Positions 1-6,758 of a stretch of 54,155 nucleotides of DNA are shown here, piece after piece. The position numbers were made by a program, and so were the translations under genes. Position 1 is the first letter of the stretch. The number at the start of each line of letters is the position of its first letter. The notes under the pieces were generated by a model. That model saw only the letters and a program-made list of their open reading frames with translations. It was not told the DNA's origin and made no database searches. The DNA lies in contig CAZKJS010000006.1 in NCBI GenBank assembly GCA_964553255.1, positions 1-54,155 of the forward strand. Direction: 5' to 3'. Origin of the DNA: JAQUCI01 sp964553255 (GTDB lineage: Bacteria; Bacillota_I; Bacilli_A; Erysipelotrichales; Erysipelotrichaceae).

Positions 1-131
1 TATTAGACTTATTGCCGTTTCTTTATCAAAACGGAATTAACTTTTAGAATTCAATCCAATAATTTTTGATTAAGCGTATTGATTGTATTAGCTTAATAAT
101 GATGATAGTATAATAAACGTGAGGTACCACA
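1..131 (+). other. Window edge: possible 3' end of an upstream gene plus leader
   Basis: Two forward frames are open from the window edge. One ends at 38-40 (TAA) and the other at 45-47 (TAG, reading ...LPFLYQNGINF). Either could be the tail of an upstream gene, and neither is recognisable. A 7-bp inverted repeat (ATTAAGC at 69-75, GCTTAAT at 91-97) has no T-run. A TATAAT box lies at 109-114 and a GAGG ribosome site at 121-124 serves the small gene that follows. No good -35 is seen. Confidence 0.3.
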
Positions 132-278
132 ATGATTGAAGATTTCAGTGATTTTATGTCTTTAGCCAGTTTAGTATTCGTAATCTTAATGATCGTTTTT
201 TTCGTTATCAAAAGTTATCTGCGTGTACGTGAAAGGCAACTCATTAAAGAAGAAATCGAGTATTACAGAGAGCGGTAA
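132..278 (+). CDS. Small single-span membrane protein (48 aa)
   Basis: This short gene begins at ATG 132 after a GAGG ribosome site (121-124) and ends at TAA 276-278. The product has a hydrophobic stretch at about residues 9-27 (rich in Leu, Val, Ile and Phe). A charged tail follows that is full of Arg, Lys and Glu and probably forms a cytoplasmic helix. No family is recognised. It ends 16 bases before ridA and shares no terminator with it, so the two are probably co-transcribed. A small membrane anchor or regulator is possible, but nothing in the sequence fixes a role. The ribosome site, clean frame and plausible topology support it as real. Confidence 0.6.
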   Translation: MIEDFSDFMSLASLVFVILMIVFFVIKSYLRVRERQLIKEEIEYYRER

Positions 279-294
279 CCCCTAAGGAGGAAAA

Positions 295-813
295 ATGTTT
301 ACAAAAGTATTTAAACCAACTAACGGACCTGAAGCAATTGGTCCTTATTCACCAGCTGTTAAATTAGGTGATTTTGTTTACCTTTCAGGTCAATTACCAA
401 TTGATCCTAAAACTAACGCTTTGGTAGATGAAGGAATTGCTGGCCAAACCAAACAAGTAATTGCTAATATTGCTTCAGTATTAGCTGAAATGAATCTTGA
501 ATTACGTCATGTACTGAAGACGACAGTCTTTATGGCTGATCTAAATGATTTTCAAGCTATGAATGAGGTTTATGGCGCTTATTTTAGTGAACCATTTCCA
601 GCTCGTTCAACTGTACAAGTTGCAGCACTACCAAAAGGCGCACTAGTTGAAATTGAGTGTATGGTCATTGATACATTAGCTTATGAACAAGCCGCTTGTG
701 GTTCAGGATGTTGTGGTTGTGATGATGAAGAAGGCGAATGTAGTGACGGTTGTTGTAGTTGTGAAGACGAGAGTTCTGAATGTACTGATGGCTGTTGTGA
801 GAGCTGTGAATAA
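295..813 (+). CDS. ridA: RidA family reactive imine deaminase with cysteine-rich C-terminal tail
   Basis: Residues 1-130 form a complete RidA (YjgF/YER057c/UK114) domain. RidA proteins are trimeric and hydrolyse reactive enamines and imines formed by PLP enzymes such as threonine dehydratase. Family signatures seen are GPYSPAV, FVYLSGQLP, the substrate-carboxylate Arg in PARSTVQVAALPKGALVEIE and the Glu that follows. The family normally stops near residue 125-130. This protein continues with 38 residues (135-172) holding 12 cysteines, as three repeats of the type C-x-x-G-C-C-x(1-2)-C separated by acidic linkers. The tail is in frame and is followed directly by a terminator, so it does not look like a frameshift. 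A strong AAGGAGG ribosome site sits 5 bases ahead of the ATG. The tail probably binds metal or is redox active (inference). Confidence 0.93.
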   Translation: MFTKVFKPTNGPEAIGPYSPAVKLGDFVYLSGQLPIDPKTNALVDEGIAGQTKQVIANIASVLAEMNLELRHVLKTTVFMADLNDFQAMNEVYGAYFSEPFPARSTVQVAALPKGALVEIECMVIDTLAYEQAACGSGCCGCDDEEGECSDGCCSCEDESSECTDGCCESCE

Positions 814-837
814 ATACGCGTAAGCGTATTTTTTTTT
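812..837 (+). terminator. Rho-independent terminator after ridA
   Basis: The arms AAATACGC and GCGTATTT enclose a GTAA tetraloop and run into eight or more T. The hairpin overlaps the ridA stop codon. Confidence 0.85.
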
Positions 838-880
838 AGGATAATTGTTAAAGCACCCCTAATTATGATACGGTGATAAC

Positions 881-1294
881 TTGAAAGACGTATTAATTGT
901 TAGTGAGGATATTAAACTTGATCTGACTTATATTAAAACAACAGAAAAAGCTTTCTATTTACCAACCAAAGCTAACATGCTTATTGAAACATGGTGCTTA
1001 AATCACGGAAGAAGTATTGTTGGGGCAAAAAAAAGTGCCTTGTTTTGGTTAGGTAGTATTAAAAATGTTCCGTTATATATTTCAAGCAAGTTATGTCTAA
1101 TAATGATAAAGACAGATTATGATCAAACTAAGTTATGGCTGAATAACTGTATGATCTCAAAGACAAAACGATTATATAATCATTTAACAATTGTTTACTT
1201 TAAAGATAATAGTAATATGATTATCAAGGTTAATGATCGCGTGATAAATAAACAGATCCAAAGAGCTAATATCTTACTAAAAATGATTGATTGA
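881..1294 (+). CDS. ComK-like competence/transcription factor (137 aa)
   Basis: The start is TTG 881, preceded by GGTGAT at 872-877. The product resembles ComK, the DNA-binding regulator of competence in Bacillus. The best match is the motif C39-x3-G43-x4-G48-x-K, the same spacing as in ComK around its SCRFFGSSYAGRK segment. It is followed by a Pro-Leu-Tyr-Ile strand, a Trp-containing segment (LWLNNCMI) corresponding to ComK GWISHVHV, and a C-terminal Gln-Arg-Ala helix. It is shorter than B. subtilis ComK (192 aa) and lacks the long C-terminal region. It stands alone between ridA and the yitT-like gene, with its own weak leader. Whether it controls DNA uptake genes here is unknown, since no com machinery lies in the window. 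Confidence 0.62.
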   Translation: MKDVLIVSEDIKLDLTYIKTTEKAFYLPTKANMLIETWCLNHGRSIVGAKKSALFWLGSIKNVPLYISSKLCLIMIKTDYDQTKLWLNNCMISKTKRLYNHLTIVYFKDNSNMIIKVNDRVINKQIQRANILLKMID

Positions 1295-1305
1295 TCAAAA
1301 ATAGA

Positions 1306-1333
1306 TTGCAACATACAAAAAGTTAGTTATAAT
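1306..1333 (+). promoter_or_regulatory. Sigma-A promoter for the YitT-like gene
   Basis: TTGCAA at 1306-1311 and TATAAT at 1328-1333 are separated by 16 bases, 26 bases ahead of the ATG at 1360. Confidence 0.6.
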
Positions 1334-1359
1334 GATAATCTGAAAGATAGAGAAGTAGG

Positions 1360-2220
1360 ATGGCAACTAAAAAGAATATCGATTTAAAATCGTTGATCAT
1401 GGTTATCATAGCTAGTATTGTCTATGCGTTAGCTTTAACAACTTTTATCGATGCTGGTGGGCTATTTCCAGGTGGTTTTACAGGATTAGCACTTCTTATC
1501 GTACGAATTTTTGACAAATATCTTAATATTACATTGAGCTTTGGTGTTATCTACATCATGTTCAATATCGGACCGACAATCTTGGTTTACAAATATATAG
1601 GTAAGCGTTTCACAATTTTATCAGTTATAAACTATGGTTTAACTAGTTTGTTGTCTGGATTATTACCAAGTTTTAATATCGTTGATGATATATTGTTGAT
1701 TGCTATATTTGGAGGTCTATTTATCGGTATCTCAACATTGTTAGCATTACAAGCTAATGCAAGTGGTGGTGGTACCGATTTTATCGCTATCTATATGGCT
1801 AATCGTTATCATAAAGCAATGTGGAATTATATATTTGTTGGTAATGCGATTATCTTAACAATTGCTGGTGCCTTATTTGGATGGGAAAAGGCATTGTATT
1901 CGATTATATTCCAGTTTGTGGCAACACAGATTGTTAACACAATGCATCAAAGATATAAGCTTGTCACAATGACGATAATATCAGAAGAGCCTGATGCAAT
2001 CGCAAATGCAATTTTGGCTAATTCACAACATTCATTGACAAAGTTATGGGGTGAAGGGGCTTACTCAAAAAGACCTAAATGTATGTTGTATATGGTATTA
2101 AATGCATTTGAGGTTGATGAAATAGTTACGATCATAAAAGAAGTAGATCCAAATGTATTTATTAATCTTTCGCAATCACAAAGAATTATTGGTAACTTTA
2201 ATCAAAAACCATATGAATAA
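1360..2220 (+). CDS. YitT family membrane protein (DUF161 + DUF2179)
   Basis: This is a 286-residue integral membrane protein. Roughly five or six hydrophobic helices (residues 10-200) carry the YitT hallmarks, including GGLFPGGFTGLALLI near the N-terminus and LALQANASGGGTDFIAIYM in the middle. A soluble C-terminal DUF2179 domain (about 205-280) includes the GAYSKRPKCMLYMVL strand. The family is widespread in Bacillota. Its substrate is unknown, and DUF2179 is thought to be a ligand- or nucleotide-sensing module. It has its own promoter (1306-1333) and a terminator overlapping the stop. A GTAGG purine stretch directly precedes the ATG. Confidence 0.88.
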   Translation: MATKKNIDLKSLIMVIIASIVYALALTTFIDAGGLFPGGFTGLALLIVRIFDKYLNITLSFGVIYIMFNIGPTILVYKYIGKRFTILSVINYGLTSLLSGLLPSFNIVDDILLIAIFGGLFIGISTLLALQANASGGGTDFIAIYMANRYHKAMWNYIFVGNAIILTIAGALFGWEKALYSIIFQFVATQIVNTMHQRYKLVTMTIISEEPDAIANAILANSQHSLTKLWGEGAYSKRPKCMLYMVLNAFEVDEIVTIIKEVDPNVFINLSQSQRIIGNFNQKPYE

Positions 2221-2245
2221 ACAGCTCAATGAGCTGTTTATTTAA
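2219..2245. terminator. Bidirectional terminator between yitT-like gene and trpS
   Basis: A perfect 9-bp hairpin (AAACAGCTC / GAGCTGTTT, loop AAT) lies between the convergent stop codons. It overlaps both genes, and the T-tracts are short and interrupted on each strand. Confidence 0.7.
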
Positions 2246-3224
2246 TTTCTATTCCTATTTTTAGTTGTACATCGTGTAGTTTTTTTCTTGCTAAAATACT
2301 TGCTTTTTTGGCACCTTGTACTAAAACTTCATCAAGAACATTACTTTTATCTATCTGTTCATATTTAGCTTGGATTTCAGCTAAAGTAGCACAAACAACA
2401 TCAGCGACTTCTTTTTTAAATTCACCATAACCTTTGCCTTGATATCGTTTGGTGATTGATGAAATACTTTCTTTGGTTAAGCTTGATAAAATCGTCAATA
2501 AATTAGCTATACCTGGTTGTTGTTTCTTGTCATAGTGAATATTAGCTTCATTGTCGGTTACTGCTGACATGATTTTCTTTCGTACAGCTTTAAGGTCATC
2601 CATCAGATAAATACAACCCTTCGCATTATTATCACTCTTACTCATTTTTTTGGTGGGTTCTTGCAAATCCATGATCCTAGCACCGACTTTTGGGATTAAT
2701 GGTTGGGGTAATTTAAAAGTTGAACCATAGTTATTGTTAAATCTCTCAGCGATATCACGTGCTAATTCTACATGTTGCTTTTGATCTTCTCCTACTGGTA
2801 CATAATCAGCATCATAAATAAGAATATCAGAAGCCATCAAAACAGGATAAGTGTATAAACCAACTGTAATACTTTTTTCTTTTTTTTGTAGCTTTTCTTT
2901 ATATTGCGTCATGCGATTAAGTTCACCTTGGTAACTATTGCATGCCAATATGTAACCAAGTTGTGAATGTTCTTTTATATCTGATTGCAAAAAGATTGTT
3001 GCTTTGTTTGGATCTAGACCACATGCAAGATAAAGTGTCGCAGCTTCTCTTAAATTTCGACGCAATTCTTCTGGGTTTTGGTAAACAGTAATACAATGTA
3101 GATTCGCAATGAAAACAAACATTTCATACTCGTCTTGAAAACCAACAAAATTGCGCAGAGCTCCAATATAGTTTCCTAAGGTCAACTGACCGCTTGGCTT
3201 AATGCCACTTAACATTCGTTTCAT
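2238..3224 (-). CDS. trpS: Tryptophanyl-tRNA synthetase
   Basis: This is a class I aminoacyl-tRNA synthetase that charges tRNA-Trp, 328 residues long and typical for bacterial TrpRS. The HIGH-like region is in LSGIKPSGQLTLGNYIGAL at the N-terminus, and the KMSKS loop is clear (KKMSKSDNNAKG). GEDQKQHVELARDIAERFN is a conserved TrpRS segment. The open frame extends upstream to 3296, but that stretch is the T-box terminator and antiterminator. The start chosen is ATG 3224, preceded by GAAAGGAA and leading straight into the conserved MKRMLSG. It is a single-gene unit controlled by a T-box. Confidence 0.97.
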   Translation of the reverse strand: MKRMLSGIKPSGQLTLGNYIGALRNFVGFQDEYEMFVFIANLHCITVYQNPEELRRNLREAATLYLACGLDPNKATIFLQSDIKEHSQLGYILACNSYQGELNRMTQYKEKLQKKEKSITVGLYTYPVLMASDILIYDADYVPVGEDQKQHVELARDIAERFNNNYGSTFKLPQPLIPKVGARIMDLQEPTKKMSKSDNNAKGCIYLMDDLKAVRKKIMSAVTDNEANIHYDKKQQPGIANLLTILSSLTKESISSITKRYQGKGYGEFKKEVADVVCATLAEIQAKYEQIDKSNVLDEVLVQGAKKASILARKKLHDVQLKIGIEIK

Positions 3225-3239
3225 AAAAGTTCCTTTCAT

Positions 3240-3440
3240 ATAAAAAGCGTCCCTGAAGGGACGCTTACAATGCGTGGTACCACCCAACTTACTCAATATG
3301 AGTCACTCTATTATAACGGTATCACCGGCGGTTAAACCGCAACTCCGAAAGTCCAATTCATTTCTTACTTCTAAGGATTGTTTGCATCAACCACAATCTT
3401 TCTAATGCTTTAAGTAAGAACTACTATCTTTCATCAATGT
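3240..3440 (-). promoter_or_regulatory. T-box leader (tRNA-Trp sensing riboswitch) of trpS
   Basis: Read on the minus strand. Stem I is closed by GAAAG (3432-3428) pairing with CTTTC (3351-3347). The inner helix TTCTTACTT/AAGTAAGAA defines an internal specifier loop with AGTA on one side and ATGAAT-TGG-A on the other. The specifier triplet TGG (plus positions 3353-3355) is the Trp codon, which matches the gene. The T-box core GGGTGGTACCACG lies at 3285-3273. It is followed by the terminator hairpin AAGCGTCCC/GGGACGCTT (3266-3245) and a T-run. Uncharged tRNA-Trp should stabilise the antiterminator, in which the T-box pairs with CGTCCCT. A candidate promoter (TTGATT, 17 bases, TTAAAT) lies at the 3' end of the permease gene. 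Confidence 0.93.
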
Positions 3441-3451
3441 CTTTAAGTTAT

Positions 3452-4801
3452 TTAAACACGTTTTTTAGGAATAATCAATAGGCCAGCTAATACCGATACA
3501 AATGAAACAAGTAAATATATCTCAAAGTTCTCCATTGTAACGCCACCATAAATGACTACTAAAGCACCAAGTATGGCAAAAACTGGGAACACCAAACCTA
3601 AGAAGACGTTTTTGATATCTTTATTGAAGTAAAGTTTGATAACGCCAATATAAAGTAAGATATAGAAGAAGTAGGTCATAATGATTGGTAGAGACGATAT
3701 GTCTAGTGTTGCAAGTGATGGAATCACAGTTGAAAGATAATGGATCACTAACCATAGTAAAGTAATAACAACTGCGATCACGCATGATAATAAAGGCATA
3801 TCATACTTTTTGTTCACTTTTCCTATTGCATCACTAAATGGGATTTCTTTTCTTAAGGCTAATGCGTATGGCATTCTGGTAAAACCTAAGACTAAACCAT
3901 TTAGTACGCCAAATATCGATAATACAACAGCGACTAGGATCAACTTAGCACCATTCGCGCCAAAAAGAATTTGAGCTGCTTTATAAACAGTTGGTACAGT
4001 GCTGGTACCATTAACGACTGATTGGATAAACTCAGGACCTACTACAACACTAACACCGACATAATAAGCGATATAGATAAACATAATAAAGATTGGGGCG
4101 ATCGTCAAAGCCAAAGGAAGATTGCGTTTGGCGTTTTTTATCTCATGACAAATACTTGGAGCTACTAACCAACCATCATAAGAGAAAGCAACCGCCACAA
4201 TACCGCTGCTAGTCGCAAAGATAAGAGGAAGACTTACACCTTGTGTTAGTACTTCAGAAGGATTACCAAAGACGATACCGACAATCGCAAGTAAAAATAA
4301 AGGGATAAGCTTAACAACGACGGTTGTTGTTTGAAAAGCAGCGGCCAGTTTAGTAGCGAAGATGTTTAATGCAAAAACAGCAGCTAATGACAATAGTGAC
4401 AACACCCAAATCCAACTAAATGCTAAACCGAAAAGTTGGATCAAATATAAGCCACAAACAAAACTAATAATGGCACATAAAGCAGGCAAGTAGATGATTG
4501 TTTGAAACCAACCAGCTAAAAAGCCGAAAGTTTTACCAAAAGCCATTTCGCTATAAGATATCAAACCCCCTACAGTATCTGATTTTTTTGCCCATTCGGC
4601 TATTGTGAGACCACCAAAAATGATACCTAAAGCACCAATGAACCAATATAGACATCCAAGCAAAATATTGCCGTTGGTGATGACATAAAGGCTGTCAGCT
4701 TTAAAGAAGATACCAGAACCGATGACAATGCCAACGATCATGGTGATAGCGGTAGGTAATCCGAATTTTACCTTTTGTTCTGAAATTATTCTCTTTTCCA
4801 T
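3452..4801 (-). CDS. APC superfamily amino-acid permease
   Basis: This is a 449-residue transporter with about twelve hydrophobic helices. The first-helix signature GIVIGSGIFFKADS is typical of LAT/amino-acid antiporter-type APC permeases, and the mid-protein segment FSYDGWLVAPSICHEIKNAKRNLP is also characteristic. An upstream ATG (4822) is possible. However, the ribosome site GGGAG lies between it and ATG 4801, so the start MEKRIISEQ is preferred. It is upstream of, not behind, the trpS T-box, so that riboswitch does not control it. Lack of a terminator before the T-box leader means read-through into trpS is possible. Substrate is not determinable from sequence. Confidence 0.88.
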   Translation of the reverse strand: MEKRIISEQKVKFGLPTAITMIVGIVIGSGIFFKADSLYVITNGNILLGCLYWFIGALGIIFGGLTIAEWAKKSDTVGGLISYSEMAFGKTFGFLAGWFQTIIYLPALCAIISFVCGLYLIQLFGLAFSWIWVLSLLSLAAVFALNIFATKLAAAFQTTTVVVKLIPLFLLAIVGIVFGNPSEVLTQGVSLPLIFATSSGIVAVAFSYDGWLVAPSICHEIKNAKRNLPLALTIAPIFIMFIYIAYYVGVSVVVGPEFIQSVVNGTSTVPTVYKAAQILFGANGAKLILVAVVLSIFGVLNGLVLGFTRMPYALALRKEIPFSDAIGKVNKKYDMPLLSCVIAVVITLLWLVIHYLSTVIPSLATLDISSLPIIMTYFFYILLYIGVIKLYFNKDIKNVFLGLVFPVFAILGALVVIYGGVTMENFEIYLLVSFVSVLAGLLIIPKKRV

Positions 4802-4928
4802 TGTTTTTCTCCCGACATTCACATAGTAATAATGTATATTAGATTATATTATCAAGTCAACAAAAAATGTAAAATAATGTAATAACATGAAAAAACTTTC
4901 AATCTTGATCCCTAATAAGTTTTTACTA

Positions 4929-4955
4929 TTGTTTAATTATGTTTTATATTATAAT
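4929..4955 (+). promoter_or_regulatory. Probable promoter of spx
   Basis: TATAAT at 4950-4955 lies 18 bases ahead of the spx ATG. TTGTTT at 4929-4934 is the best -35, but its spacing is short (15). The permease diverges from the same gap. Confidence 0.4.
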
Positions 4956-4973
4956 GAAAAAGAGGTGAATTAA

Positions 4974-5405
4974 ATGATTGTTGTATATACATCACCGGGT
5001 TGTGCATCTTGTCGTAAAGTCAAACGATGGTTAAAAGACAGAAAACTACCGTTTGTGGAAAAAAATATATTTTCAATCATCTTAAAGGAAGATGAGATCA
5101 AACAGCTTTTGGTAAGAAGTGAAAATGGCACCGATGATATTATAAGTAAAAGGTCTAAAATAATCCAAGAAGGTAAGATTGATGTTGATGAAATGACAAC
5201 AAAAGACTTGATACGTTTCATTCAGCAGAATCCTTCAGTGCTTAAAAGACCTATTATCATAAATGAACGAAGTTTTCTTGTGGGATATGATAATGAAGAA
5301 ATAGATGTTTTTATTCCACCGGAGTTACGTTTGTTAGGTTTTCATTCATGCAATGATACTTGTCCAAACTTCTGTTCATGTGGTAGATATCGTCAAGAAA
5401 CATAG
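4974..5405 (+). CDS. spx: Spx/ArsC-family redox regulator with cysteine-bearing tail
   Basis: Spx proteins bind the RNA polymerase alpha C-terminal domain and change promoter choice under thiol stress. This protein has the thioredoxin-like fold and the N-terminal redox switch C10-A-S-C13 (TSPGCASCRKVK). It also has RSENGTDDIISKRSK, corresponding to the LLRMTEEGTEDIISTRS region of Spx, and LKRPIIINERSFLVGYDNEEI, typical of Spx/MgsR. Spx usually ends near residue 131. Here an extension follows the IPPELR segment and carries Cys126, Cys130, Cys134 and Cys136. AGAGGTG precedes the ATG. MgsR-type paralogs are an alternative assignment. Confidence 0.85.
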   Translation: MIVVYTSPGCASCRKVKRWLKDRKLPFVEKNIFSIILKEDEIKQLLVRSENGTDDIISKRSKIIQEGKIDVDEMTTKDLIRFIQQNPSVLKRPIIINERSFLVGYDNEEIDVFIPPELRLLGFHSCNDTCPNFCSCGRYRQET

Positions 5406-5499
5406 TTTATAGTTGTTTTCATAGCTTGATTAAACTTTTTTATATGATATTAATATGGTATTATATTAGCGATAAGATTTGCTGGTAGGAGGGGCTTAA

Positions 5500-6741
5500 G
5501 TGAGTAATAAACAGATATTTGCCGCCCTGGAGATAGCTGATCATGAAATAAGATTAGTCGTAAGCGAACTGCACAATCTTAAATTTAATGTGTTGAAGGT
5601 TGAGCGTGTCGCAATCGATGGAATCGAAGAATTAATGATCATCGATCATGAAACGGTAATAGAAGGTATTAAGAAAGCGGTGCAGAATGCATCGAAGATG
5701 ATTGGTGTACCAATTAAAAGAGTACTTTTATTAATTCCTTCATTAGCTGCTAACAAGATAACAAAAAAAATCACCGTTAAACCAGTTGGTTTGAGGATTT
5801 CTATAAATGATATTCAAAGTGCTCTTAAGTTGTCGTTAAATGCGCCAATTCCGGAAAACTTGGAACTTGTTAACTTCGCTTATATGCGTTATAACGTCAA
5901 TGGCTTCGCGACAAGAAGGATGCCGATAAATGAGAAAGCTGACACATTAACTGTTGAAGTAGATCTTTTATGCGCAGATAAAGAAATGGTTTGGCAATAC
6001 GTTAAATGTATCGAAAAAGCTGAGTTGGAAATTATTGATATCTATCTTGATACATATGCTTTTTGCAATGAAGCAGCACTGTTTGAGAAAGCAGTTGGAC
6101 AATATCTCTATTTGATTAGACTTGAAAAAGACTCGACAACACTGAGTCTTTTAGCTAATGGTCGTATTGAAAACAGCGTAGTGATTCATAATGGTTATGG
6201 AAGTGTTGTCGATCATATAGTCGAACAATGTCATCTGTCAACAGATGTTGCTGATCGTTTATTAAGATACAACTGTAAGATGATATCAAAAGTAAGTGAT
6301 AGTCCAATTTATCTTTGGTCATATGATAACAAAACCCATACCATAAGTGATGAAGAATTAGCTAACTTAGCGCGTTTAAAACTTACTGAATGGATTGATG
6401 AGATCAAAGAGATTAGCGAAGAAATATTGAAACAAGAAAAAGTAATGGGAATTGTGTATGGTGAAGGTGCAATAATTCAACAACTTAGTGAATTTATATC
6501 GAATGCGTTGAATATTAAATTCAGTTTATATGTTCCTGATACATTAGGCATAAGAGATGGAGCGCTTGCATCTGTTGCTGGGGCATTCTATTGTTATAAT
6601 GATCATGAATCATTAAGAAGTAATAGTTTATACAGCGTTGATAATGACGCATTTATAAAGATGGCCAACAGTGTTAAAACTGTTGAAGTAGTTGAAAAAG
6701 ATGACACACTAACAAATCGCTTTAAGAAACTATTCAAGTAA
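5500..6741 (+). CDS. ftsA: Divergent FtsA-like cell division protein
   Basis: Identification rests on size (413 aa), position 17 bases before ftsZ, an FtsA-like N-terminus and a C-terminal amphipathic helix (TNRFKKLFK) like the FtsA membrane-targeting sequence. FtsA is an actin-fold ATPase that ties FtsZ filaments to the membrane. The nucleotide-binding signatures are poor. The phosphate-1 motif (family DIGSS/T) reads EIADHE, phosphate-2 (family DIGGGTTD) reads LEKDSTTLSL, and the adenosine motif reads YGEGAIIQQL. It may therefore be a non-ATPase FtsA-like anchor. The start is GTG 5500 behind a strong TAGGAGGGG. A SepF-like or unrelated adaptor seems less likely, because the whole length follows the FtsA domain order. 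Confidence 0.72.
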   Translation: MSNKQIFAALEIADHEIRLVVSELHNLKFNVLKVERVAIDGIEELMIIDHETVIEGIKKAVQNASKMIGVPIKRVLLLIPSLAANKITKKITVKPVGLRISINDIQSALKLSLNAPIPENLELVNFAYMRYNVNGFATRRMPINEKADTLTVEVDLLCADKEMVWQYVKCIEKAELEIIDIYLDTYAFCNEAALFEKAVGQYLYLIRLEKDSTTLSLLANGRIENSVVIHNGYGSVVDHIVEQCHLSTDVADRLLRYNCKMISKVSDSPIYLWSYDNKTHTISDEELANLARLKLTEWIDEIKEISEEILKQEKVMGIVYGEGAIIQQLSEFISNALNIKFSLYVPDTLGIRDGALASVAGAFYCYNDHESLRSNSLYSVDNDAFIKMANSVKTVEVVEKDDTLTNRFKKLFK

Positions 6742-6758
6742 TCGGGAAAGGAAATAAA

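Noticed and set aside
697..813. RidA tail as a frameshift artefact
   Set aside because: It is in the same frame as the domain, is internally repetitive as protein, ends at a stop and is followed at once by a terminator.
3225..3296. Longer trpS reading frame starting at 3296
   Set aside because: The extra 24 codons cover the T-box and terminator hairpin. ATG 3224 has a ribosome site and begins the conserved family sequence.
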